Source: Hespellia stercorisuis DSM 15480
GTDB taxonomy: Bacteria; Bacillota; Clostridia; Lachnospirales; Lachnospiraceae
Length of the DNA: 57,703 nucleotides
NCBI RefSeq assembly: GCF_900142165.1
Contig: NZ_FQZY01000027.1
Location: forward strand, 1-57,703
Direction: 5' to 3'
Shown: piece after piece, positions 25,168 through 32,882 of the stretch
Layout of the letters: each line of letters begins with the position of its first letter
How positions within the stretch are numbered: position 1 is the stretch's first letter
The notes under the pieces: generated by a model
The model's database searches: none
Seen by the model: the letters and a program-made list of their open reading frames with translations, nothing else
Told to the model about the DNA's origin: nothing
Program-made: the position numbers and the translations under genes

Positions 25168-25195
25168 TTGCATATTTCTTAAAATAGTGTAATAT
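25168..25195 (+). promoter_or_regulatory. Candidate promoter of the ThrE pair
   Basis: TTGCAT (25168-25173), 16 bases, TAATAT (25190-25195), about 40 bases before the first ThrE gene, immediately right of palindrome copy 1. Confidence 0.5.
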
Positions 25196-25237
25196 AAACT
25201 TACACGTAACTTATTATATTCTCATGAGGTAAAACCG

Positions 25238-26008
25238 ATGAACAATGAACGATATTTTGAAACGGCGATGCTGGCCGGCGAGATCGAGCTGCGAAGTGGC
25301 TCCGAGATTTCCCGTGTGGAGGATACCATGGAGCGGATTCTCGCCCTGTCTGAGAACGGACATGCCGAGGTTTATGCGACCACCACAGGAATCATCGCCT
25401 CGCTGGCTGTGGAAAACAAGGTCCCGCTCACAGGTGTGAAGCGGATTGCCGCAAGAGTCAATAACCTGAACCATATCTATCAGGTCAACAATATTTCCCG
25501 GGCCCTGTGCTCCGGTGAGATTGATGTGGAGGATGCCTACCAAAAGCTGCAGGCCGTCCGCACCGCCAGGGAGCACCCCCGCTGGCTGGTTCACTGCTGT
25601 TCGGTGCTGGCCGTCATGGGATGCTCCACCCTCTTTGGCGGAAATCTCTATGATTTCTTCCTGTCAGCGATTCCCGCCGTCTTTATGGTCATCCTTGATC
25701 TTCTGATGGTCCGCCGGGTCTATATTGATTTTATGAAGGATTTTCTAAAAGCCATGGGGAGCGCGTTTCTCAGCATGCTGGTCTGCTATCTCTTCCCCGA
25801 TGCGAACAGCGGGGTCGTGACCATCAGTGCACTGATGCCGCTGGTTCCCGGAATCCCGATCACTAACGCGATCCGCGACACCCTGCAGGGTGATTACATG
25901 TCCGGGGTATCCAGGATGCTGGAGGCTCTGGTTATCTCCCTTGGCATCGCGGCCGGTGCAGGTGCCGGACTTGGAGTATTTCATCTGTTGGAAAGGTGGG
26001 TGTTCTAA
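25238..26008 (+). CDS. Threonine/serine exporter family protein, ThrE N-terminal type
   Basis: 256 residues. A soluble N-terminal half with RSGSEISRVEDTMERI (about 20-35) and TTTGIIAS (about 49-56), then about five membrane segments from residue 115. This is the DUF1212/ThrE part; the C-terminal ThrE part is encoded by the next gene. Together they resemble Corynebacterium ThrE, an exporter of threonine and serine. Its stop TAA overlaps the next ATG. The ATG lies behind ATGAGGTAAAACCG, a GAGG ribosome site. Confidence 0.88.
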   Translation: MNNERYFETAMLAGEIELRSGSEISRVEDTMERILALSENGHAEVYATTTGIIASLAVENKVPLTGVKRIAARVNNLNHIYQVNNISRALCSGEIDVEDAYQKLQAVRTAREHPRWLVHCCSVLAVMGCSTLFGGNLYDFFLSAIPAVFMVILDLLMVRRVYIDFMKDFLKAMGSAFLSMLVCYLFPDANSGVVTISALMPLVPGIPITNAIRDTLQGDYMSGVSRMLEALVISLGIAAGAGAGLGVFHLLERWVF

Positions 26009-26439
26009 TGATCATCAAATGTCTGGGCGCATTTTTAGCTTCAATCGCATTCAGTGTGATCTTTGAGGCGCCAAAAAAATATCTGATTCATGCAGGAATT
26101 GCCGGTGCCCTCAGCTGGGGAATTTTCCTGATAATGGAATCCAAAGTGAATGATGTGGTGCTGTCCACCTTCGTGGCGACTGCGATCCTGACCTTCATCT
26201 CCCATCTCATGGCACGGGTCTGGAAAGCACCGTCCACCATGTTCCTGATTCCCGCTATCATCCCGCTGGTTCCGGGTTCCGGCATGTACCATGTGGGCTA
26301 CAGCCTCATCTATGAGAACCGGGCGGCCGCAGTCAATTACGCTTACGAGACGTTGCTGACTGCCGGCGCCATCGCACTGGGAATCTTCGTCATCGACATG
26401 CTGTTCCGTAACAAGATGCTGCAGAAGATCCGGCGGTAA
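26008..26439 (+). CDS. Threonine/serine exporter family protein, ThrE C-terminal type (DUF3815)
   Basis: 143 residues from ATG 26008, which has AAGGTGG eight bases upstream and overlaps the previous stop (TAATG). A GTG at 25996 in the same frame is a weaker alternative. Four to five membrane helices; LIPAIIPLVPGSGMYH near residue 78 is the family signature. It completes the split ThrE exporter. A 92-bp perfect palindrome begins 2 bases after its stop. Confidence 0.88.
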   Translation: MIIKCLGAFLASIAFSVIFEAPKKYLIHAGIAGALSWGIFLIMESKVNDVVLSTFVATAILTFISHLMARVWKAPSTMFLIPAIIPLVPGSGMYHVGYSLIYENRAAAVNYAYETLLTAGAIALGIFVIDMLFRNKMLQKIRR

Positions 26440-26440
26440 A

Positions 26441-26532
26441 GCAAAAGGGACAGGTTAAAATGGCAATTGGGGACGTAGCAAAGTTGCAACTTTGCTACGT
26501 CCCCAATTGCCATTTTAACCTGTCCCTTTTGC
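26441..26532. repeat. 92-bp perfect palindrome, copy 2; bidirectional terminator
   Basis: A perfect 46-bp inverted repeat without loop, centred at 26486/26487 (GTTG|CAAC). The inner 80 bases are nearly identical to copy 1; the outer GCAAAAGGGACA arms differ. It fills almost exactly the gap between the convergent ThrE and M18 peptidase genes and should terminate both. Confidence 0.92.
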
Positions 26533-26535
26533 TTC

Positions 26536-27867
26536 TCAGTTGATCTCGTATTCTCCGCGTCCCGTCTCTGAAATCGCGGTCTTATAAAATGCGGCCATCG
26601 CCATGATCAGCTGCAGTGTATCCTTCACGCCTCCGGTTTCATAGGGAGAGTGCATAGCAAGCTGAGGCATGCCGATATCCACCGTATTTACAGAAAACTG
26701 CTGCCCGGAGAGATTTCCGAGGGTGGAACCGCCCGGAACATCCGAGTGATTGGTGAAAATCTGGCAGGGGATCTCTGCCCGCTCCAGAATCTCCTTAAAT
26801 ACCGCCTCCGAAACTGCGTCCGTCGTATATTTCTGGTTGGCGGCCGACTTGATCAGAACGCCTCCGTTCAGATAAGGCCGATTCGTCGGATCGCCCTTGT
26901 CCGGATAGTTGGGATGAATCGCATGCCCATTGTCCGCGGAAACCATAAAGCTGTTGCTCTGCAGAATAAACCGCTCTTCCGCTGTCCGTCCACAAGCATC
27001 GTTGATCCGTAACAGTACGTTGCACAGGAAATCCGAGAGTGCGCCCTGCTTCGTTCCACTTCCAACCTCCTCGTTGTCAAATATCGCGCTGACCAGCACA
27101 CGATGCGGATTCTCTCCCTCCGCAATTGCACGAAGAGACGCATAGGCACACTGCAGATCATCGATCTTCGGAGCAGAGTAAAACTGGCGTTTATCGCCCC
27201 AGATGCTTCCTTTCATGCGGTTCACAAGAAACAGGTCCGTTCCCAGGATATCTTTCTCCCCAACCCCAAGTTCTTCCGCAATCATGCGGCTGAGTGTGGC
27301 ATCCTTTTCGCCGTCACTGAAAATAGGCAGCATATCCTTCTGTATCCGGTAGCCCGCCCCCTCCTTGTTCGCCTGCCGGTTCATATGGATGGCAAGGTTC
27401 ACGATATTCAGCACATCACGGTCAAAATAGAGAAGCTTCGTGACCACTTTTTTCCCCTCTCGCACCAACACTCTTCCGGCAATCGACAGTGGTCTGTCAA
27501 ACCAGGGTGCACAGAGCATCCCGCCGTACCCCTCCACATTCAAGGTCGTGTAATGGTTTTCCACCTGAATCTCTGCATGCTCCTTGATTTTAAATGTGGG
27601 GGAATCGCTGTGGTTGGAAATGATATTGAACCCGCCATAGTGCTTGTCCGGCACGGAAAATGCGATCAGCGCCGATCCGTTTCGCAGGACAAAATATTTT
27701 CCGCCTGCCTCCACCTTCCACTGTTCACTTTCCCGCAGTTCACAAAATCCCGCCCGCTCCAGCATGGATGCTGCGTTCGCCACCGCGTGATAGCAGCTGG
27801 GGCTGTTTTCAATAAATGTGCATAAGTCTTCTGTTGCCTTCTCATATTGCATCTGTGTTGTTTCCAT
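26536..27867 (-). CDS. M18 family aminopeptidase
   Basis: 443 residues, full length. Metal-binding and catalytic motifs: ISNHSDSPTFK (about 83-93), IFDNEEVGSGT (about 263-273), SADNGHAIHPNYPDK (about 308-322) and QLAMHSPYE near 407-415. M18 enzymes (aspartyl aminopeptidase type, probably dodecameric) remove N-terminal residues from peptides in the cytoplasm using two divalent metals. ATG 27867 has GGGAGGT eight bases upstream. Monocistronic; separated from NhaC by 29 bases. Confidence 0.92.
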   Translation of the reverse strand: METTQMQYEKATEDLCTFIENSPSCYHAVANAASMLERAGFCELRESEQWKVEAGGKYFVLRNGSALIAFSVPDKHYGGFNIISNHSDSPTFKIKEHAEIQVENHYTTLNVEGYGGMLCAPWFDRPLSIAGRVLVREGKKVVTKLLYFDRDVLNIVNLAIHMNRQANKEGAGYRIQKDMLPIFSDGEKDATLSRMIAEELGVGEKDILGTDLFLVNRMKGSIWGDKRQFYSAPKIDDLQCAYASLRAIAEGENPHRVLVSAIFDNEEVGSGTKQGALSDFLCNVLLRINDACGRTAEERFILQSNSFMVSADNGHAIHPNYPDKGDPTNRPYLNGGVLIKSAANQKYTTDAVSEAVFKEILERAEIPCQIFTNHSDVPGGSTLGNLSGQQFSVNTVDIGMPQLAMHSPYETGGVKDTLQLIMAMAAFYKTAISETGRGEYEIN

Positions 27868-27896
27868 AAAGAAATACCTCCCTGTATGTCCTTCTT

Positions 27897-29399
27897 CTAC
27901 GCCTTAACCGGCCGTCTGCTCCATACCATAATCACTGCCACAAGCACTGCAACCGCAAGTACCGCCGCCAGCGGACTTCTTGTAAACCCTGCGAACACGA
28001 ACGCCAGCAGCGCGATTGCGCCGTTCACACAGGCATACGGCAGCTGCGTCTTCACGTGATCAACCAATCCACAGCCCGCTCCCGTCGACGACAAAATCGT
28101 AGTGTCCGATATCGGAGAACAATGATCTCCGAAGAGCCCGCCGGACAATACCGCTCCAACAGCCAGCGCGTAAGGAATGGAAAATGCATGTGCCATGGGA
28201 ATTGCAAGCGGCATCATAATCGCAAAGGTTCCCCAGGAGCTTCCGGTCGAAAAGGACACGAACGCTCCAAATAAAAAGATTGCCGCAGGCACAAGTCCCG
28301 CCGAAAACTGCATGGCCTTCATTCCATTTACAATGAAATCGGCTGTACCCAGCGCACTGATCATACTTCCCAGCGACCACGCCAGAATCAGTGTAACTGC
28401 CACGTCCGTCATTCCTTTCATTCCATCCACATAGATGCGGAAGGTCTCCTTAAAGACCTGCACCCGGAAAATGCGGGCCAGCACCATCAGCACCAGTGTG
28501 CCAAAAAAGTAGCCCATGGTAAGCGCCACGCGGAACTCATTTCCATCTACTTTCTTAAACGGGAATCCCTGCGGAGCCAGCGTGATAAACAAGGTTGCAA
28601 ACACCACCAAGATTGGAAGTACCACCATCAGCGGGCTCGCATTCTGTTTTGAGTAGCCCTCTTTTTTCTCTGCGTCAGCCGAATCCCCGACCTCCTCCAG
28701 AGAATATTCTCTGGTCTGCGCCTCGGTTTCCGCGCGCTTCATCTGTGAGAAATCGCGCTTCGTGAAAGCAATCAGCGGAATCATAATGATAGCGAGTATA
28801 GCATAGATCTGAAATGGAATCGCCTGGACAAAGGTCGTGTAATCCGACTGCGTGACGCCCAGATTATCAAATTCCGCCTGAATCAGTCCCATGATATAAA
28901 CGCCCCAGCCAATAAACGGGATCATAATCGCCACCGGTGAGGAAGTTGAATCCAGAATCCAGGCCAGCTTTTCTCTGGATATCTTCATCTTGTCAAACAA
29001 TGGACGAAATACCGGCCCCACAAGAAGCGGTGTTCCAAGATCCGAAAAGAAAATCAGGATCCCGCCAAACCAGGCGCACATCTGTGCCTTCAGCTTGGTG
29101 TTAACAAACCGGTATACGCTTTTGCTGAACGCCTGCGCTCCGCCGGATTTTTCCATCAGCTTGATAAAACCACCTATAAAAATAACAAGAACGATGACAC
29201 CCGCATTGTACGAATCTGTGAGCTGTACAAAAAAGTAGTCTCCGATCATAGACTTTACAGCCAGAAACGGATTCCCCATACAAAAAATCAAGGTTCCCAC
29301 AAACCCGCCGCAAAACAGCGACAAAATTACATTTTTACTCTTAATTGCCATGACTACCGCAACGATCGGCGGCAGCAAACTTAACACCCCGTAACTCAT
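27897..29399 (-). CDS. NhaC-family Na+/H+ antiporter
   Basis: 500 residues and about eleven to twelve membrane helices. Features: IFFSDLGTPLLVGPVFRPL (about 115-133), STSSPVAIMIPFIGWGVY (about 150-167), FSTGSSWGTFAIMMPLAIP (about 377-395) and GGLFGDHCSPISDTTILSS (about 417-435). NhaC-family proteins exchange Na+ for H+ or for organic acids (malate/lactate type). The precise exchange cannot be deduced. It precedes the M18 peptidase gene by 29 bases and could be co-transcribed with it. Confidence 0.88.
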   Translation of the reverse strand: MSYGVLSLLPPIVAVVMAIKSKNVILSLFCGGFVGTLIFCMGNPFLAVKSMIGDYFFVQLTDSYNAGVIVLVIFIGGFIKLMEKSGGAQAFSKSVYRFVNTKLKAQMCAWFGGILIFFSDLGTPLLVGPVFRPLFDKMKISREKLAWILDSTSSPVAIMIPFIGWGVYIMGLIQAEFDNLGVTQSDYTTFVQAIPFQIYAILAIIMIPLIAFTKRDFSQMKRAETEAQTREYSLEEVGDSADAEKKEGYSKQNASPLMVVLPILVVFATLFITLAPQGFPFKKVDGNEFRVALTMGYFFGTLVLMVLARIFRVQVFKETFRIYVDGMKGMTDVAVTLILAWSLGSMISALGTADFIVNGMKAMQFSAGLVPAAIFLFGAFVSFSTGSSWGTFAIMMPLAIPMAHAFSIPYALAVGAVLSGGLFGDHCSPISDTTILSSTGAGCGLVDHVKTQLPYACVNGAIALLAFVFAGFTRSPLAAVLAVAVLVAVIMVWSRRPVKA

Positions 29400-29488
29400 G
29401 TTTCAAATCTCCTTTTTCCTTTGTCTCTCCCTGCAAACTTCTTATATCATGAATTAAAGTACAAATTCATGATCGCCGTTCGCCGTTC

Positions 29489-29614
29489 GCAGTGCCGTTC
29501 GATTCCGCTTTGCTCCATCTCACTCGCGGGCTCTCGCCCTATCGGCGGATGACAGCAGGCATTTTCTTATATGCAAGCACAACGTAAACGCCTGCCATCA
29601 TCTGCCGGCACTGC
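29489..29614. repeat. Nested imperfect inverted repeat in an intergenic region
   Basis: Outer 9-bp arms GCAGTGCCG (29489-29497) and CGGCACTGC (29606-29614) are perfect; inner 22-base arms (29543-29564 and 29586-29607) match with four mismatches. A separate CATGAATT/AATTCATG hairpin lies at 29448-29471. The gap 29400-29744 otherwise shows nothing I recognise. Confidence 0.45.
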
Positions 29615-29744
29615 TCTTTGCTGTCACGTACACTATATCATACCTACCCACCGCCTCTCCGTCAACTTTTTCTTGAAATATTTACTATATTTACAACCAG
29701 AGCTGATATTCGCAATCCGCTTCGCTTGCTTGCCTGATAAGGTG

Positions 29745-29783
29745 AAAAAAAGCTCCGGACAGATACAATGTCTGTCCAGGAGC
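29745..29783 (-). terminator. Terminator of the Na/Pi cotransporter operon
   Basis: On the minus strand GCTCCTGGACAGA (29783-29771) pairs with TCTGTCCGGAGC (29763-29752), followed by seven T. It lies 20 bases past the stop codon at 29804. Confidence 0.9.
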
Positions 29784-29803
29784 CGTTTCTTGGTATTCCT
29801 TAT

Positions 29804-31510
29804 CTATTCACTTACTTCCAGCTCTTCCTCTTTTGGAAGAAAATATGTAAAATCAAGCTGTCCAAGCGCCGCATCTGCAATGTTTACACAGCTGTTGCTC
29901 ATACGGTCGATGATATGAAGAATCTTGTTGAACGAAGCAGTCATTTTTGCGGAACATTTTCCTTTTCCTACCCGCTCCACATGCGCCTTCCGGATCTTGA
30001 TATCCAGATCCAGCACCTTCTCTTTTCTCTTCAGAATCTTCTTCGCATTCTCCTGACTTCCCGTGGCCATCACCTGCATAGTCTCTGAATACATATCCTC
30101 GATCATCTTCAGGCTCTTCTCCAGATCATCCATGGCCTCTTTCGAATACTTCTGTTTCTTCTCCTTCTTCTCCTGCATGAAAAGTGTCATATCCCGGCAC
30201 AGAGATCCCATACGATCCACGTCACTCAGCACATACATCAGTCCCGCGGTCTGGGTCGCCTGCTCCTCCGTCAGCACGCCGGATGCAAACAGATCTGTCA
30301 GATAATCGGTAATCTTTCCATGCAGTGCACGGGCGCGCTCTGCCTTCTCTACGATCGCCGTCATCAGATCCTTGTCCTCCCGCTCGATTGCCGTCGTTGT
30401 ATCCACGAGCAGCTCACCTACGACATCGCCGCAGTGGAGCACCTCCTTTGCCACCAGCTGAAGTGCAGCTGCCGGCTGTCCGACCAGATTGTCATCCAGA
30501 TACAGAGGCATGGATTCGTCCAGTGCCACACTCTTTCCTTCCGGGATCACCCGCATTACGATCTTGACCATCAGCCAGATCAGCGGAATCCAGAGCAGTG
30601 TCATGGTAATATTAAATGTCGTATGTGCATTTGCGATCTGTCTGGAGATCACCTCGATCTCCACCCCCTTCGGGGAAATGTAGCGGATCAGCGCCGCAAA
30701 AGGCTTAATGAACCAGATAAACAGCAGACATCCGCTGATGTTGAAAATACAGTGCGCAACGGCCGTTCTCTTTGCATCCTTGGACTGTCCGATAGATGCA
30801 AGGATTGCCGTGATCGTCGTACCAATATTGTCTCCGAGGAGAATCGGAATAGCACCGGTCAGTCCCAGCATGCTGGTCACCCCGTCCGGCCCGGCCTGGG
30901 ATGCAAAGTTCTGCAGTACGGCAATGGTCGCACTGGAGCTCTGTACCACCAGCGTCATCAGCGTACCGACTGCAACGCCAAGCACCGGAATATGTGCAAC
31001 CTGACCGATCAAATCCGTGAATACAGGACTGGATGCCAGTGGCTTCATAACGTCTCCCATGGTCTCGATTCCAACAAACAGCAGACCAAATGCAAAGATG
31101 GTCTGACCAATATTTTTCACACGCTCCGATTTTGCCACAAAACTGACGATAAAACCGATAAACACAATAATATAGATGTAATCGCTGATTTTAAACGCAA
31201 TGATCTGTGCCGTCATGGTCGTGCCGATGTTGGCACCCAGAATAATAGAAATTGCCTGCGGCAGAGTCATCAGCCCCGCACTGACGAATCCAATCGCCAT
31301 TACCGTGGTGGCACTGCTGCTCTGTAACACTGCTGTGGTAAGGGCACCTGCAATCACGCCCAGAATCGGGTTCTTTGTGAGCAGCGCAAGCACGCTCTTC
31401 ATCTTCTCTCCTGCAACCTTCTGCAGACACTCGCTCATCATATTCATTCCGAAAATGAATACAGCCAGTCCCCCCAGCAAACCGAAAATAACCTGTAATG
31501 TACTGTTCAT
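29804..31510 (-). CDS. Na/Pi cotransporter family protein with C-terminal PhoU-like domain
   Basis: 568 residues. Two inverted NptA repeats with the phosphate-site motifs LQSSSATTVMAIGF (about 62-75) and VQSSSATIAVLQN (about 188-200), about nine membrane helices in all, and a helical PhoU-like regulatory region from about 340 to 560. Such proteins (YjbB/NptA type) move inorganic phosphate with Na+, in either direction depending on member. It follows the permuted phosphate-binding lipoprotein gene by 57 bases with a Pho-box-like site upstream of both, which suggests an uptake role under phosphate limitation. Confidence 0.9.
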   Translation of the reverse strand: MNSTLQVIFGLLGGLAVFIFGMNMMSECLQKVAGEKMKSVLALLTKNPILGVIAGALTTAVLQSSSATTVMAIGFVSAGLMTLPQAISIILGANIGTTMTAQIIAFKISDYIYIIVFIGFIVSFVAKSERVKNIGQTIFAFGLLFVGIETMGDVMKPLASSPVFTDLIGQVAHIPVLGVAVGTLMTLVVQSSSATIAVLQNFASQAGPDGVTSMLGLTGAIPILLGDNIGTTITAILASIGQSKDAKRTAVAHCIFNISGCLLFIWFIKPFAALIRYISPKGVEIEVISRQIANAHTTFNITMTLLWIPLIWLMVKIVMRVIPEGKSVALDESMPLYLDDNLVGQPAAALQLVAKEVLHCGDVVGELLVDTTTAIEREDKDLMTAIVEKAERARALHGKITDYLTDLFASGVLTEEQATQTAGLMYVLSDVDRMGSLCRDMTLFMQEKKEKKQKYSKEAMDDLEKSLKMIEDMYSETMQVMATGSQENAKKILKRKEKVLDLDIKIRKAHVERVGKGKCSAKMTASFNKILHIIDRMSNSCVNIADAALGQLDFTYFLPKEEELEVSE

Positions 31511-31567
31511 CTTTTTCTCCTCTTTCTCATATCCTGCAAATCTGTTTTATTTGAGTCTGCCAGTATC

Positions 31568-32455
31568 TTATGAATTTAGCTCTTCCCACGCTTTCATGTC
31601 ACCGGTGTAAATATCTTTCAGATCTTTCAGTGTGATATCCTTCAGCGGATTATCCGTATTGACGATCACTGCGATATCATCCTGGGCAATCGCCTCGTAA
31701 TCCAGCAGTTCTTTCTCATAATCCTTCAAATCTCTGGACGCCATTCCCAAATTACACTCGCCTGACATCGCCTGATTCATCCCCTTTGTAGAATCTGACT
31801 CCGTCACCTGTATTACCGCATTGGGATTGATTTCCATATAAGCTGTCGCCAACTTCTCCATCAGCGGAGCCACCGACGTAGAACCGTCAATTTTGATCAC
31901 TCCCTCCGCTTTGTTGGACAAAAATGAGCTGCTTTTTGCGACCGGCTCATATGTTTCCGCCACGATTTCCTGCCCCAGACTATGTACATAGGTCATAAAA
32001 TCCTGTTCCAGATCACTGAGTTCTCCGTTGTAAGCCAGATAAAAAGAACGGCTTAGAGGATATTTTCCGTTGGTATCCTGCACGCTTTTGCCGTCTATGT
32101 TGAGAACGTTCACTGTCTGGTCATCCGCCAGTGCCCCCTCCGATACGTAACCCACAGCAGATGCATTTTTCACCACTGCCGCAATCACTTCGTCTGCATT
32201 ATTCACAATTTCCGCATCCGAACGAGTTTTGTCTGTCGCAGATCCACCTTCCCCATCCGCTTCAAAATCTGCCAGCTGCGCAAATGCACTCCGCGTCCCG
32301 GATCCTTCCTCTCGCGAAATCACCTGAATCGCTCCAAGCTTGTCCAGACCGTCCACCTTTGCTGCGCTGTCCGTTCCCTTGCCGTCCGCGCATCCTGCCG
32401 CTCCAATCATGATACAAAATGCCAATAGACAGCCGCCTATTCTTCTTTTTCTCAT
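31568..32455 (-). CDS. Phosphate-binding lipoprotein of PstS type with circularly permuted domain order
   Basis: 295 residues. A signal sequence ends at lipobox-like AAGC (Cys22), so it is probably lipid-anchored outside. In ordinary PstS the order is IDGSTSV ... TGDxxxW ... VxSREEGSGTR ... PLSRxFY. Here IQVISREEGSGTRSAF is at 43-58 and YPLSRSFYLAY at 132-142, then comes VIKIDGSTSVAPLMEKL at 186-202, GMASRDLK (237-244) and finally DIYTGDMKAWEELNS at 281-295. The new termini fall in the linker between the two halves, so this is a circular permutation, or a remnant of a tandem duplication. No PstABC is present; its neighbour is a Na/Pi cotransporter. ATG has GAGGAGG upstream. Confidence 0.85.
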   Translation of the reverse strand: MRKRRIGGCLLAFCIMIGAAGCADGKGTDSAAKVDGLDKLGAIQVISREEGSGTRSAFAQLADFEADGEGGSATDKTRSDAEIVNNADEVIAAVVKNASAVGYVSEGALADDQTVNVLNIDGKSVQDTNGKYPLSRSFYLAYNGELSDLEQDFMTYVHSLGQEIVAETYEPVAKSSSFLSNKAEGVIKIDGSTSVAPLMEKLATAYMEINPNAVIQVTESDSTKGMNQAMSGECNLGMASRDLKDYEKELLDYEAIAQDDIAVIVNTDNPLKDITLKDLKDIYTGDMKAWEELNS

Positions 32456-32516
32456 CTGACTTACCTCCTCAATCTTTCGACACTTTACACGCGCAAGACC
32501 AAATCCATATCAAACG

Positions 32517-32537
32517 TATGTTAAATCTTTGTAAAGT
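32517..32537 (-). promoter_or_regulatory. Pho-box-like site upstream of the phosphate-binding lipoprotein
   Basis: The minus strand holds the direct repeat TTTACAAAGATTTAACA, flanked so that 21 bases are identical to 43952-43972 upstream of ppk. Spacing of the half-sites (about one helical turn) fits PhoP/PhoB boxes. It lies 62-82 bases before the start codon. Confidence 0.65.
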
Positions 32538-32566
32538 TTGAGAATTTTTTTCAGTAGAAAAATTCT

Positions 32567-32595
32567 TTGACATTTTCTGGATTTCCATGTATAGT
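32567..32595 (+). promoter_or_regulatory. Sigma-A promoter for the second manganese riboswitch
   Basis: TTGACA (32567-32572), 17 bases, TATAGT (32590-32595); transcription starts right at the aptamer's P1 stem. Confidence 0.8.
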
Positions 32596-32596
32596 T

Positions 32597-32691
32597 AAAA
32601 AAGTAAGAGGGAGTAACCGACGCTTCGGCGTTTACGGTGTCGTCAGTACGGTGCTTATGCGCCCGGTATCGTGAGAAATGGTGAGACTTTT
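32597..32691 (+). ncRNA. yybP-ykoY manganese riboswitch upstream of the AI-2E family gene
   Basis: Conserved blocks in order: GAGGGAGTAACC (32607-32618), a GACGCTTCGGCGTT hairpin, GTCGTCAGTACG (32639-32650), GCGCCCGGTATCGTGAG (32660-32676) and GGTGAGACTTTT (32680-32691). P1 forms from AAAAGT (32599-32604) and ACTTTT (32686-32691). The same ACTTTT begins the terminator stem, so a Mn2+-stabilised P1 would prevent termination, an ON switch. Confidence 0.85.
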
Positions 32692-32728
32692 ATTGCGGAT
32701 TATTCTGCAGTAAAAGTCTTTTTTATTT
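32685..32728 (+). terminator. Riboswitch terminator before the AI-2E family gene
   Basis: GACTTTTATTGC (32685-32696) pairs with GCAGTAAAAGTC (32707-32718), followed by TTTTTTATTT. Bases 32729-32882 up to the gene show no further structure I recognise. Confidence 0.85.
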
Positions 32729-32882
32729 CGAACCGCTATTTCCGATCCACAATACTGTCCAAAATCATGCTCCTCTGCCTGTGAGACAGACTCCACTGTA
32801 TCTGCTCCATGTATTAAGAAAGCTTGCGCAGTCTATACTCTGAACAGACGAAACCTTACACTTAGAAAGAAAGGGCAAAAAT

